From positions 1,488,001 through 1,552,000 of the forward strand of contig NZ_CP034444.1 in the NCBI RefSeq assembly GCF_003952385.1: DNA of 64,000 nt, written 5' to 3'. The notes under the pieces are model-generated. The model made no database searches and was not told where the DNA came from. It was given only the letters and a program-made list of their open reading frames with translations. Positions within the stretch are counted from its first letter, which is position 1. Each line of letters opens with the position of its first letter. Of this stretch, positions 48,713-59,200 are shown piece by piece. Origin of the DNA: Mesorhizobium sp. M1D.F.Ca.ET.043.01.1.1 (GTDB lineage: Bacteria > Pseudomonadota > Alphaproteobacteria > Rhizobiales > Rhizobiaceae). A program made the position numbers and the translations under genes.

Positions 48713-50587
48713 ATGGATCGGGTCTTCGTGGAGTATTACGAAGAGGAACTGACCCATATCCGGGCGCTGGCCGCGGAATTCGCCGACATGCATCCGGCGG
48801 TCGCCCGCAATCTTTCCCTCGATACCGTCCCCTGCCCCGACCCCTATGTCGAACGGCTGCTCGACGGCGTGGCCTTTCTTGCCGCGCGCACGCGGCTGAA
48901 GGTCGACGCGGAGCGCTCGCGCTTCTCGCGCGCCGTGCTCGATGTGCTCTATCCCGACCTGGTCACGCCGGCGCCGGCAACGGCGATGGCGGTGCTGAAG
49001 CCTGGCCAGCAGGTGCAGTCGATGATCGGCGGCCATGCCGTCGCGCGCGGCACGCGACTGGTCTCCAGCCTGCATCCGGGGCTGTCGACGCGCTCGACCT
49101 TCACCACCGCGCAGGAGATCACGCTGTGGCCGATCGCGATCACCTCGGTCAGCTATTTCCAGGACCGCAGCGGGCTTGCCGCCGCGGGCATCGGCCCGAT
49201 CGGCGGCGTGCGCGGCGAGGCAGGGCTGCGCATCGCGCTTGCGCGGACCGGAAAGGGCAAGCTCAGCGAACTGTCGCTCGACCGGCTCGACCTCTATTTC
49301 GCCGGTCGCAACAAGGCGCCGCTCATTTTCGACGCCATCTTCGGCGCCTGCTCGGCCCTCGGCTCGCGGACGGAAGGCAAGACCAATCCGCTCACGGCCC
49401 TGCCCGAGCCCGAAATGGTCGGCATCCGCGACGACGAGGCCCTGATGCCGCGGACCCGCCCGACCTTCGAGGGCTACCGGCTGCTGCGCGAATATTTCAT
49501 GATCCCGGAGCGCTTCCACTATGTGCGGGTCTCAGGCCTGCAGCCGGTTGTGCGCAAGTGCGAGGCGGGAATAGAGATCATCTTCCTGTTCCGGCGCCCT
49601 GTGCCCGAGCTTGCCGACGTGACGCCGTCCGATTTCGAGCTCTTCGTGACGCCGCTCATCAATCTCTTCGAGCGCGAATGCAACGTCATCGAAATCGATC
49701 CGCGCAGGACGCGGCAGGTGCTGCATGCCGACCGCACCCGAGCGCGGGACTTCGAGATTTTTCGCGTCACCCGGGTGGAAGACGCCGATGCGGAAGGCAG
49801 CGAGGCCGAGATCCCCGAGCTTTTCAGCCTGGGGCAGAACCGCGGCAGCGGCTGGGTCTATTCGACCGAGCGGCGCCCGCGCCGGGCCACCGAAGACGAG
49901 CGCCGCGACGGCCTGACCCGCACCTCCTATACGGGCGACGACGTGTTCCTGGCGATCTCGCGCCCGGCGGGGAGCCCGGCGAACCGGCCGCTCAAGCGTC
50001 TCGACATCATGGCGCTCTGCACCAACCGCGACCTGCCGATCCTGGACGACACGCCGACACTGACGCTGGAGACGGCCGATCCGGTCGAAATGGTCCGGCT
50101 GCTTGGCGCGCTGCGGCCGCCGCAGCCGGCGATCCCTGCCTCGCTGCCGGCCGGCGCCGAAGGCGAATCCCGCGCCGACAATCTCGCCTGGCGGCTGGTG
50201 GCGCAGCTCTCGCTCAACTTCCTGAGCCTGGCGAAGGAAGGCCGCGGCGTCGATCCGCTGCATGCGTTGCTCGACCTCTATGCCGATCGCGGCGATCCGA
50301 GCCTTGCCCGCAACGTGCATTCGATCACCCGCATCGACTCGCGCCCGGTGATCGAGCGGCTCAAGATCGACGGTCCGATGTGCTTCGGACGGGGTACGGA
50401 AGTGACGCTGCATGTCGACCAGTCGGTGCTGGCGGGGCAAAGCACGCTTTTGCTTTCGGCCCTGCTTTCGCGGCTGTTTGCCCGCCACGCCGGAATAAAC
50501 GGCTTCGTGCGGACGCGCACGCGGCTGCTGCAGAAGCAGGAGGATGTGCCATGGCCGATGACGCCCGGCAATCGCTACCTGATCTAG
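48713..50587 (+). CDS. tssF: Type VI baseplate protein TssF
   Basis: A 624-residue baseplate wedge subunit. The N-terminus YYEEELTHIRALAAEFADMHPAVARNL (split) is diagnostic of TssF, followed by DPYVERLLDGVAFLAARTR and LDVLYPDLVTPAPAT. The late RPVIERLKIDGPMCFGRGTEVTL is also typical. It acts with TssG, TssE and TssK. The last 37 nt overlap tssG, which indicates tight translational coupling. Confidence 0.94.
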   Translation: MDRVFVEYYEEELTHIRALAAEFADMHPAVARNLSLDTVPCPDPYVERLLDGVAFLAARTRLKVDAERSRFSRAVLDVLYPDLVTPAPATAMAVLKPGQQVQSMIGGHAVARGTRLVSSLHPGLSTRSTFTTAQEITLWPIAITSVSYFQDRSGLAAAGIGPIGGVRGEAGLRIALARTGKGKLSELSLDRLDLYFAGRNKAPLIFDAIFGACSALGSRTEGKTNPLTALPEPEMVGIRDDEALMPRTRPTFEGYRLLREYFMIPERFHYVRVSGLQPVVRKCEAGIEIIFLFRRPVPELADVTPSDFELFVTPLINLFERECNVIEIDPRRTRQVLHADRTRARDFEIFRVTRVEDADAEGSEAEIPELFSLGQNRGSGWVYSTERRPRRATEDERRDGLTRTSYTGDDVFLAISRPAGSPANRPLKRLDIMALCTNRDLPILDDTPTLTLETADPVEMVRLLGALRPPQPAIPASLPAGAEGESRADNLAWRLVAQLSLNFLSLAKEGRGVDPLHALLDLYADRGDPSLARNVHSITRIDSRPVIERLKIDGPMCFGRGTEVTLHVDQSVLAGQSTLLLSALLSRLFARHAGINGFVRTRTRLLQKQEDVPWPMTPGNRYLI

Positions 50588-51630
50588 CGCGGCCCGCCCC
50601 CAGCGAGACCATTCCAGCAGGAATCGGGGCGCTGTCGGAGGGCTTCGACTTCTTCGAGCTGCTGCGCCGGCTGGAGCAGAGAGGCGGGCTGTTCGGCTAT
50701 TCCGGCCAGGCCAATCGCGAACCGGCGCGGCTCGGCCAGCAGGTGCGGCTGAGCTTTTCGGCCAGGGACGTGGTCAAGTTCCAGGAGGCGGGCGAAAAGG
50801 CGCCGGCGCGGGTTACCGTCGCCAATCTGGGGCTGCTGGGACCCGAGGGACCGATGCCGCTGCATCTGACGCGCTGGGTGCTCGACCGGCTGTCGCAGCG
50901 CTGGTTCACCGGCGCAGACGCGGAGCAGACCAGCGACACGACCTTCGTCGACTTCGTCAACATCCTGCAGCACCGGATGATAGCCCTCTATTACCGCGCC
51001 TGGGCCGACGCGCATCCGGCGGTGCAGATCGAGCGCTCGGTCGGCGGGCGTGTGCGCGCCATGCTGGAAGCGATGTCCGGGATCGGTCTTCCCGGCACCC
51101 AGGACCCCGAGCTCGACGCGGTGCGGCTGCGCCAGGCCGGATCGCTGGCCAACCAGGTCGATGGCGCCGAGCGCCTGACGCTGTTGCTTGCCACGGCTTT
51201 CAAGGTACCGGTCGAGATCAAGGAGTTCGTCGCGTCCTGGATCACCATACCGGCGGCGCTGCAGAGTCGCATCGGCAAGGCCTATGCGGCGCTCGGGCGC
51301 GGGGCCACGATCGGGCCACGCGTCTTCAGCCGCCAGAGCCGGATCGAATTGCGCATCGGCCCGCTCGGCCTCGACGACTTCAAGTCGTTCCTGCCCGGCG
51401 AAAGGCGCCTCGCCCTTTTCAAGAAAGCAGTGCGCGACATGATCGGCGAAACGCTCGATGTCGATCTGCGCATCGTGCTTGCGCGCGAGGCCGTGCCGCC
51501 GCCGAAGATCGGAACCGTCCAGCTCGGCCGGACCTCCTGGCTTGCGCGCCCCGCCGAGAAGGGAGACGCCGACGATCTCAAGCTGCGCACGATCGTCGGC
51601 TGGCGGCCTGAAATGGCGGAGGCTGCCTGA
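50551..51630 (+). CDS. tssG: Type VI baseplate protein TssG
   Basis: A 359-residue TssG (VasB-like) baseplate subunit. The segment LSEGFDFFELLRRLEQRGG near residue 28-46, NLGLLGPEGPMPLHLTRWVLDR, and LGRGATIGPRVFSRQSRIELRIGPL fit the family. ATG at 50551 is preceded by AGGAGG and overlaps tssF by 37 nt. It forms the wedge with TssF and TssE. It shares a TGATG junction with the FHA gene. Confidence 0.93.
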   Translation: MADDARQSLPDLARPAPSETIPAGIGALSEGFDFFELLRRLEQRGGLFGYSGQANREPARLGQQVRLSFSARDVVKFQEAGEKAPARVTVANLGLLGPEGPMPLHLTRWVLDRLSQRWFTGADAEQTSDTTFVDFVNILQHRMIALYYRAWADAHPAVQIERSVGGRVRAMLEAMSGIGLPGTQDPELDAVRLRQAGSLANQVDGAERLTLLLATAFKVPVEIKEFVASWITIPAALQSRIGKAYAALGRGATIGPRVFSRQSRIELRIGPLGLDDFKSFLPGERRLALFKKAVRDMIGETLDVDLRIVLAREAVPPPKIGTVQLGRTSWLARPAEKGDADDLKLRTIVGWRPEMAEAA

Positions 51631-53081
51631 TGAGCCTGCTGCTGACGCTCGAACAAGGTCCGCGCTCCCAGGTGGTCAGGCAGACCCGGCTGGACGAGGG
51701 CGAGCTGGTGATCGGGCGCAGCGCCGATGCCGGCTGGCAGATCGACGATCCGGATATGTTCGTGTCGCGCGCGCATTGCAAGATCAACGGCGGCCGCGAC
51801 GGCTACTTCGTCACCGACACCTCGAGCAGCGGGCTGTTCATCGACGATTCCGACAGCCCACTCGGCGCCGGCAGGTCGACACGGCTGCAAAGCGGCATGC
51901 GGCTGAGGTTGGGCGACTACGTTCTCTATGTCGAGGTCCAGCCAAGCGCGAGCCAGACATCGGTTGGCCAGGCGGCCAACCATTCCGCCCCTGCATGGTC
52001 GCAGCCGCAGCCGCGGTCTTCGCCCAGCATCGGGGGCGACGACTTCTTTTCGGCCAGGGTCGAGGAAGAGCCGCGGCGGCCACGGCCGGCCGATCTGCCG
52101 GACCCGTTCGAGCAGCCCGTGCCCGGCGCCTATGACCGCGCCTCCAACCAGCGCAGCTCGCCAGCCTTCGACGACCCATTCAGCCTCGACCCGGTCGCGA
52201 CGCCTCAATCGAACGACGATGCCGCAATCGGCCGCTCGGATCCGTTCGGCTTCGGCGACATGCCGTCGCGCGGCGATACGGCGGAGCCGGCGCCGAAAGC
52301 CGCCGGCTTCGATGACGATTTCAGCTTTGGACCGGCTGCGGTGCCTGCCTCTGCCAAAAGCGCCCAACCGGCCGGTCATGGCGAACAGGCGGCGGCCGAA
52401 AAGCCGCAGGCCGCTCATCCGTGGGATGTGCCGGCACGCGCGGCCGAGCCCCCTCCTCCGCGCCCCACTTCCGCGTCCAAGCCGTCGCGCGCCGCTCAAC
52501 CCGCGCCGGACGACATGGCGCTGCGCACCGCCTTCCTGCGCGGCATGGGTGTCGAGGAGGCCGATTTTCCCGGGCGCGATCCGATCGCGGAAATGGAGAA
52601 ATTCGGGCGCGAATACAGGCTGATGCTGGACGGCCTGATGCAGCTCCTGCGAAAGCGCGCCGAGGAAAAGGGCAGCGCGCGCGTCGCCCAGACGATGGTC
52701 GGCGCATCGGAGGTCAACCCGCTCAAATTCCTGCCGACGGTCGAGGACGTCATCGTCACCATCATCTCTGAACGCAGCCCGGGGTTTCTCTCGGGCGACG
52801 CTGCGATCTCCGATGCGGTGAAGGATCTCGCGCAGCACCACGTGCGCGCCTGGCGCGGCGTTCAGGCGGCGCTGCGGCGCATGATCGACCGCTTCGATCC
52901 GGCGGCGATCGAGGAAGAGCTCAAATCCAATTCCGCGCTCGGCAACCTGCTTTCGGGCGGGCGCAACGCCAAGCTGTGGGAGCTTTACCAGAAACGCCAT
53001 CGCGACATCGCCCAAAGCGCGGAATCGAGCTTCCTGGGCGAGATCGGCGCGGACTTCAGGGATGCTTACGAAGAGGAGTAG
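51630..53081 (+). CDS. tagH: Type VI FHA-domain protein (Fha/TagH)
   Basis: A 483-residue accessory protein with an N-terminal FHA phosphothreonine-binding domain (LVIGRSADAGWQI, MFVSRAHCKI, TDTSSSGLFIDD; residues about 28-105), a proline/alanine-rich linker of about 190 residues, and the conserved C-terminal TagH domain (FLRGMGVEEADFPGRDPIAEME, RALLRR-like helices, VRAWRGVQAALRRMI). Fha proteins promote T6SS assembly when bound to a phosphorylated partner. No threonine kinase PpkA or phosphatase PppA gene occurs in the window, so the partner is unknown. Confidence 0.92.
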   Translation: MSLLLTLEQGPRSQVVRQTRLDEGELVIGRSADAGWQIDDPDMFVSRAHCKINGGRDGYFVTDTSSSGLFIDDSDSPLGAGRSTRLQSGMRLRLGDYVLYVEVQPSASQTSVGQAANHSAPAWSQPQPRSSPSIGGDDFFSARVEEEPRRPRPADLPDPFEQPVPGAYDRASNQRSSPAFDDPFSLDPVATPQSNDDAAIGRSDPFGFGDMPSRGDTAEPAPKAAGFDDDFSFGPAAVPASAKSAQPAGHGEQAAAEKPQAAHPWDVPARAAEPPPPRPTSASKPSRAAQPAPDDMALRTAFLRGMGVEEADFPGRDPIAEMEKFGREYRLMLDGLMQLLRKRAEEKGSARVAQTMVGASEVNPLKFLPTVEDVIVTIISERSPGFLSGDAAISDAVKDLAQHHVRAWRGVQAALRRMIDRFDPAAIEEELKSNSALGNLLSGGRNAKLWELYQKRHRDIAQSAESSFLGEIGADFRDAYEEE

Positions 53082-53084
53082 GAC

Positions 53085-53537
53085 ATGATCGATCGACGCG
53101 AATTCATCGTTGCCCTCGGCGCGACGGGGCTGCTTGCGGCTTGTCAGAGCGGCCCGCCGAAACCATCGGTCATCTCGGTCAACGTGACCGGTGGCGCCGG
53201 CATGAATCCTGGACCGGGCGGCGGTGACAGGCCGGTGACCGTGCTGGTGATGCGGCTTGCCAGCACGGGCAAGTTCAATTCGGCCGACTATTTCGCGCTG
53301 CAGGGCGATGCGGGCTCGGCGCTCGGCGCCGACCTCATCGGATCCGACGCGATCTCCGTCGCGCCAGGCAAGACGGCGGCCAAGACTATCACGGTCGAGC
53401 CTAACGCGACGGCGCTCGGCTTCGTCGCCCTGATCCGCGAACCTGGCGGCAGGAACTGGCGCACGACCAAGTCTGTGTCGCCGGGATCGAAATTCACCAT
53501 CAACGTCAGCCTCGGCAGCGGCGGTATTTCCGCCTGA
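53085..53537 (+). CDS. tssJ: Type VI outer-membrane lipoprotein TssJ
   Basis: A 150-residue lipoprotein with lipobox LLAAC, lipid-modified cysteine C20. The mature part is a beta-sandwich with VTVLVMRLASTGKFNSADYFAL and IREPGGRNWR, both typical of TssJ. It anchors the TssM/TssL membrane complex to the outer membrane by binding TssM. It lies 3 nt after the FHA gene and 37 nt before tssK. Confidence 0.92.
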   Translation: MIDRREFIVALGATGLLAACQSGPPKPSVISVNVTGGAGMNPGPGGGDRPVTVLVMRLASTGKFNSADYFALQGDAGSALGADLIGSDAISVAPGKTAAKTITVEPNATALGFVALIREPGGRNWRTTKSVSPGSKFTINVSLGSGGISA

Positions 53538-53574
53538 CGAAGCGGCAACATTTGGCAGTGCAGAGAGCAGCGGC

Positions 53575-54909
53575 ATGAGCGACGCAAACAGGGTGCTGTG
53601 GTCCGAGGGTCTCTTCTTGAGGACCCAGCACTTTCAGCAGCAGGACCGTTTCTTCGAGGCGATGGTGCGCGGCGCGTTGCAGGCGGGCCAGCTCCACACG
53701 TTCGGTTTCCAGCAGCTGACGCTCGACCAATCGCTGCTCGATGTCGGCCAGGTCTCAATCGTGTCGGCGCGGGGCATCTTCCCGGACGGCACGCCCTTTG
53801 CCATTCCGGAGACCATGGATGCGCCGAAGCCGTTGCCGGTCACGGCCGACACAGGCGCCGGCCCGGTGCTGGTCGCCCTGCCGCTCGAGCCGCCCGGCGG
53901 CGTCGGTTTCGACCCGGCGCATGCCGCCTCGACCGGCGCGCGCTATCACGGCAAGATCGTCCCGGTGCGCGATGCCGTGCAGGGCGGCGCCGATCCGGAA
54001 GAGATCGAGATCGCCCGGCCGCAGGCGGTGCTGCTTGCGCCCGGCAAATCGGTCGGCGGCTACACGGCGCTGCCGATCGCCGACATCAAGGGCATTCGCG
54101 CCGACGGCGGCGTCTCGCTCGACGAGACCTTCCTGCCGCCGACGCTGATCACCGGCGCCGTCGCCTGGTACCGGCAATTGCTGCAGGAGGTCGTCACCGG
54201 TCTCGACCAGATCGCCGAGGCGCACGGCAAGATGGTGATGGGCGGCCCTGGCCGCAGCGTCGAGGACCTGTTGACGCTTCATCTCGCCAACGCGGCGCGG
54301 CCGCGGCTTGCGCATATGCTGGCGCAGGACGTCTTCCATCCGGCCGAGCTTTATCTCGAGCTTGCCGGTCTTGCCGGCGAAATGGCGACCTATGGCTCCA
54401 GCTCGCGCCGGCTCGGCGAGCTGCCGGCCTATGACCACATGGCGCCCGGCCCGGCCTATATGGCGCTTGCCGACGCCTTGCGCTCGCTGATCCTCAGCCT
54501 GCGCTACATCGAGCCGAAATCGCGCGCGCTGCCGGTCATGCGGCACGCGACCAATGTCTGGAAGGTGCGCATCGACAATCCGAAGCTTCTGGTCGCCAGC
54601 CGCATCGTCATCCGCGTCGGCTCCGAGCTGTCGGAAGACGCGCTGCGCAAGATCTTCGTCAACCAGGCGACGGTCGGCTCGGCGGACCAGTTCGAAGGCC
54701 TGTGGAAATCGCGCCTGCCCGGCATCCCCCTGAAGCCGCTCCATTCGCAACCGCGCGAGATTCCCTACGACGGCGACCGGCTGTGCCTGGAGCTGGACCA
54801 GAAGAGCGAGCATTGGGCCTCGCTGCTCGACGCCCCCGGTTTCGTCATCGGCGTTTCCGGTGTGCTACCGAGCGAGCCGCAGGTCGACTGCTATTCGGTG
54901 AACAGGTGA
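53575..54909 (+). CDS. tssK: Type VI baseplate protein TssK
   Basis: A 444-residue TssK, which links the baseplate to the membrane complex. The N-terminus VLWSEGLFLRTQHFQQQDRFFE is diagnostic, and the C-terminal IPYDGDRLCLELDQKSEHWASLL (split) is typical as well. The ATG at 53575 has only a weak upstream GAGAG. tssL follows 4 nt later. Three residue-level domains (N shoulder, middle helical, C head) are expected from the family. Confidence 0.94.
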   Translation: MSDANRVLWSEGLFLRTQHFQQQDRFFEAMVRGALQAGQLHTFGFQQLTLDQSLLDVGQVSIVSARGIFPDGTPFAIPETMDAPKPLPVTADTGAGPVLVALPLEPPGGVGFDPAHAASTGARYHGKIVPVRDAVQGGADPEEIEIARPQAVLLAPGKSVGGYTALPIADIKGIRADGGVSLDETFLPPTLITGAVAWYRQLLQEVVTGLDQIAEAHGKMVMGGPGRSVEDLLTLHLANAARPRLAHMLAQDVFHPAELYLELAGLAGEMATYGSSSRRLGELPAYDHMAPGPAYMALADALRSLILSLRYIEPKSRALPVMRHATNVWKVRIDNPKLLVASRIVIRVGSELSEDALRKIFVNQATVGSADQFEGLWKSRLPGIPLKPLHSQPREIPYDGDRLCLELDQKSEHWASLLDAPGFVIGVSGVLPSEPQVDCYSVNR

Positions 54910-54913
54910 GGCC

Positions 54914-56242
54914 ATGAGCCGGGATGATCCTTTCGGACTGTCGGAGGATCGCGAACGCACGCGCATCAGGCTGACGGGCGCCGCGCCCCGGCCGATGGCG
55001 CCGCTGGCGCCGGGCGCACCGGTGAAGCGGGCGCGCGCCCATCCCAACACGCTGATCAACACCTTCGCGCCGCTGCTCGAATTCGCGCCGGAGCTCGAAA
55101 GCGCGCTTGCGCCAGAGAATCCGGAAGCGATGCGCACGCGCCTGCTCGACGAGCTGGTGCGGGCGCGCGACGCCGCTGTTGGCGCTGGCTCCTCGCTGGA
55201 GCGCGCCGACCAGGCGGCCTGGGCGGTGGCGGCCTTGCTCGACGACCTCGCGCTCAACACGCCCTGGGGCGGCGCCAGCGCCTGGCCGCGCCAGCCGCTG
55301 GTGGTCATGCTGCGCGGCGACGTCGATGCCGGCACGCAGTTCTTCTCGCGTCTCGACGAGCTGGAGCGGCACCCGAACCGCGACCGCGAAATGCTCGAGC
55401 TGCAATATTACTGCCTGGCGCTCGGCTTCCGCGGCAAGTATCGCGTGCCCGGCCGCGCCGGCGACCGCTCGCTCAATGCGGTTCGGGTGGCTGCGGCCCG
55501 CTTCCTGCGCAATGCCGACGCCGAAGACGCGCCGCTGTCGCCGAACTGGAAAGGCGTGATCGCCTCCGACGAGCCGCAGCGCTTCATCGTGCCGATCTGG
55601 GTGATGGCGCTGGCGGCCGTGGTGATCGCCGCCGCCGCTTATGCCGGTCTGTCGATGGGGTTGAGCAGCCAGGCGGTCGAGCTCTCCGCGCTGGTCCGCA
55701 CCCTGCCGCCGCCCGCGCGCGGCGACGTTACGCGCGCCGCACCCAAACCGGATGCTCCCGAACCCGAACCGCCGCAGCCGGTCGATTTCGCGCTGCTGCC
55801 GGAATTCAAGGCGGAGGCGCCGGACAACCTCAAGGGCGCGCTGAGCGGCACCGAGAGCGTGTCGCTGGCCAAGCTCGTCGTCCAGTCTTCCAACCCCGAA
55901 CTGTTCCAGTCGTCGCGCGCGACGCTTACCCCGGGCTACGAGCCGCTGGTCGAGTCGATCGCCAAGGTGATCCTCGCCAATCAGGAGCTGATCGGAAACA
56001 TCACCGTCGTCGGCCATACCGACAATGTGCGCCTGCAAAAATCCAATCCGCTGTCGAGCAACCAGCGGCTTTCGGAAGCGCGCGCCGAAACCATAGCCGA
56101 CCTTCTGGTGAAAGCCGGCGTGCCGCAGGAGCGCATCCATTCCGAAGGCCGCGCCGAGACCGATCCGGCGGCCGACAACTCCACGCGCGAGGGCCGCGCG
56201 CTCAACCGCCGCGTCGAGGTCCTGGTCGAGAAGAGGCTCTGA
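54914..56242 (+). CDS. tssL: Type VI membrane protein TssL with C-terminal OmpA domain
   Basis: A 442-residue inner-membrane subunit. The N-terminal DotU domain (NTLINTFAPLLEFAPELES, WAVAALLDDLALNTPWGG, ELQYYCLALGFRGKY) lies in the cytoplasm; one transmembrane segment (PIWVMALAAVVIAAAAYAGL, near residues 221-245) follows; the C-terminal part is an OmpA-like peptidoglycan-binding domain (TVVGHTDNVRLQKSNPLSSN, GRALNRRVEVLVE). This is the evolved TssL form that binds the cell wall directly, so no separate TagL/TagP is required. Its stop overlaps the tssM start. Confidence 0.93.
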   Translation: MSRDDPFGLSEDRERTRIRLTGAAPRPMAPLAPGAPVKRARAHPNTLINTFAPLLEFAPELESALAPENPEAMRTRLLDELVRARDAAVGAGSSLERADQAAWAVAALLDDLALNTPWGGASAWPRQPLVVMLRGDVDAGTQFFSRLDELERHPNRDREMLELQYYCLALGFRGKYRVPGRAGDRSLNAVRVAAARFLRNADAEDAPLSPNWKGVIASDEPQRFIVPIWVMALAAVVIAAAAYAGLSMGLSSQAVELSALVRTLPPPARGDVTRAAPKPDAPEPEPPQPVDFALLPEFKAEAPDNLKGALSGTESVSLAKLVVQSSNPELFQSSRATLTPGYEPLVESIAKVILANQELIGNITVVGHTDNVRLQKSNPLSSNQRLSEARAETIADLLVKAGVPQERIHSEGRAETDPAADNSTREGRALNRRVEVLVEKRL

Positions 56243-59200
56243 TGTTCATCCTGCGCTTCCTCTGGGCGGTTCTCACCTCGCGCTTCCTGTGGACGCTGAT
56301 CGGCATCGCGCTGCTTTCGCTGCTGATCTGGGTGTTTGGCCCGATCGTCCAGGTCGGGCCCTATGCGCCGTTCGATTCCGACAATGTGCGCATCGCCATC
56401 ATCGCCGGGCTGATCATCCTGTGGCTGATCTGGCTGATCATTGCGCAGCGCCGCGCGATCCGCGCCAACCGCATGTTCGTGGCCGAGATCGCCGCGCCTG
56501 TCCAGGAAAAGCAGCTCACGCCCGGCGAGGAAAGCGTCGCGGCGGTCGGCGCCAAGTTCGGCGAGGTGATGGCCGAGCTCAAGCGGCGCAAGCTCGGCGG
56601 CAGAAAATTCCTGCGCGAGATGCCGTGGTATGTGATCGTCGGCCCGCCGGCCACCGGCAAGACGACGGCGCTGCGGCAATCCGGTCTCAACTTCCCGATC
56701 GACCTCACCGACGACCTGCAGGGGGTCGGGGGCACGCGCAACTGCGACTGGTTCTTTTCGGAGAACGCGGTGCTGATCGACACCGCCGGCCGCTACGTCC
56801 AGCAGGAGAGCCAGCCGGATGTCGATGCAACGGAATGGCTTGGCTTCCTCGATCTTTTGAAGAAGCACCGGGGCCGGCGAGCACTCAACGGCGTGATCGT
56901 TGCGCTGTCGATCGACGCGCTGTCGGAGGGCGACGAGGCGATCAAGGCGCACGGCCGAAAAATCCGCCGCCGGCTGGCCGAGCTGAACGACCGCCTCGAA
57001 ATCCGCCTTCCCGTCTACCTGATGCTGACCAAGGCCGACCTGATCAAGGGGTTCGAAGCCTTCTTCGGCGGCCTGTCGACCACAGCGCGCGAGCAGGTGT
57101 GGGGAACGACCTTTCCGCTCGACGCCCGCGTCGATGCCAAGACCATCGAGAAGGAAATCGCCACGCTCGCCGCTGAACTGGAACGGCGGCTGGTGCCGCG
57201 GCTGGAGGACGAGGACAAGCTTGGTTCGCGCGCGGAAATCTTCCGCTTCCCGGCCCAACTCGCCAGCCTTTCCGAGCCGATCCAGGTGCTGATCGAGGCG
57301 ATGTTCGGCGAGAGCCGCTATGAAGAGGCGGCCTGGCTGCGCGGCCTCTATCTGACGTCGGCGACGCAGGAAGGCGCGCCCATCGACCGGCTGACGGCGG
57401 CGCTGTCTTCCTCCTTCGGACTGCCGCCGCGCCGCGCGATGCTGGCGCCGCGCGTCGAGAAGCGCAGCTTCTTCCTCAGGAATCTCCTGACCGAGGTCAT
57501 CTTCAAGGAAGCGGGCCTCGGCACGTTCGACCCGCTGGCGCAGCGCCGCCGCGCCTGGATCTGGCGCGGCGCGGCCGCAGCTTGCACTCTGGCCGCCCTG
57601 CTCGCCGGTGGGCTGTTCACCTGGTCCTATCTCGACAACCGCAATGCGATCACCGAGCAGGCCGGCCAGTTCGAGGCGCTGCAGGCGCCGCTGACCGATG
57701 TTGCCGCCATGCCGGCCGCGGTCGAGCAACCGACCATGGATGGCGCGCTGGCGGCGATGGACGCGGTGGCGACGGCGCGCACGCCGCCGCCGGATGCCGT
57801 CCACAATTTGCTCGGCCCGACGGCCTCGGCGGAACTCGTGCGGGCGCAGACCGACACCTACGACCACGCGCTGCGCAACGTGCTCGAGCCGCATATGGTG
57901 GCGCTGCTCGAAGCGACGATGTGGCGGCAGATCCGCGATCCGGATTTCATGCTCGGTGCGCTGAAGACCTATCGCATGATGACCGGCCTGTCGCAGATGG
58001 ACACCGACTTCGCGCAGAACTGGTGGGTGAACAGCCTGCCGGAATTCGCCCCCGCCCCGCCCTTCCCGACCGCCGATGCCGAAGAGCACCAGCTTGCCGC
58101 GATCCGCCGCATGGCGGTCGACGACAGCTACATCGCCCCGGACAAGGAGCTGGTCGCAGAGGCGCTGAAGACAGTGTGCACGATCTCGCTACCGGAGCGC
58201 GCCTACAAGCAGTTGCTCGCCGACCCGGAAGTCGCGGCAGTCAAGGAATGGGTGCCCGCCAATTTCGCCGGCCCGAACGGCGCCAAGGTGTTCGCGCGCC
58301 GCTCCGACAAGACGCTGCGCGTCGGCGTTTCCGGCGCCTTCACCTATGCCGGTTTCCATGACGCGGTTCTCGACCGGGTCGAGGATGTGGCGGCGCAGGC
58401 TGCGCTCGACCGGGCGGTGTTCGCCGGCGGCTGCTCGGAGAACTCGGAGACCTCGGTGTCGGCGCTGTCCGAAGACATTCTGAAGCTCTACTACGACGAC
58501 TACATCGCGCAGTGGGACAGCTTCCTGCGCGACATGCGGCTGGCGCCGCTGAGCGACCTCAATGTCGCCAGCGAAAACCTCAAGGACCTTTCGAGCGCCG
58601 ATTCCGCGCTGAAGCGGTTGCTGAAGGCGGTGGTGCAGGAGACGGACCTGACCCGGTCCGACGAGGCGCCGGCCGACGACAAGGGCGGCGCCGCGAAGAC
58701 CGGCTCGAAGCTGCTCTCCAAGCTCGGCAAATTGGGCAAGGTGGTGAAGACCGGGGCAAAGCTCCTGCCGCGCGCGGGCTCGGCCGATCAGGTCGACATG
58801 ACCGGCAGCCTGGTGGCCGAGCATTTCAAGCCGCTGAAGGGCACGATCGCCGAGGTCGACGGCCAGCCGCCGGCGCTCGACGCCGCCGTGGTGGCGCTGA
58901 CGGCGCTGTCCAACGTCTTGCAGACGGTGACGGCCAATCCCGACCCGCAGGACGCCATCAAGAAGCAGGGCGGCCTCGCCGAGCTGACGGGCGCGGTGGC
59001 CCGCCAGGCGCAGATCCTGCCCTCGCCGATCAACGACTGGCTTGGCGGCATCGCCGGCGACACCAGCGGCCTGTCGCAGAAGGCCGTCACCAACGAGCTC
59101 AACGCCATCTGGCGCGCCGACATCCTGCCCTTCTGCCAGGCGGCGCTCAACAACCGCTATCCGTTCAGCCCAGAGAGCGCGGTGGACGTCAACGTGCGCG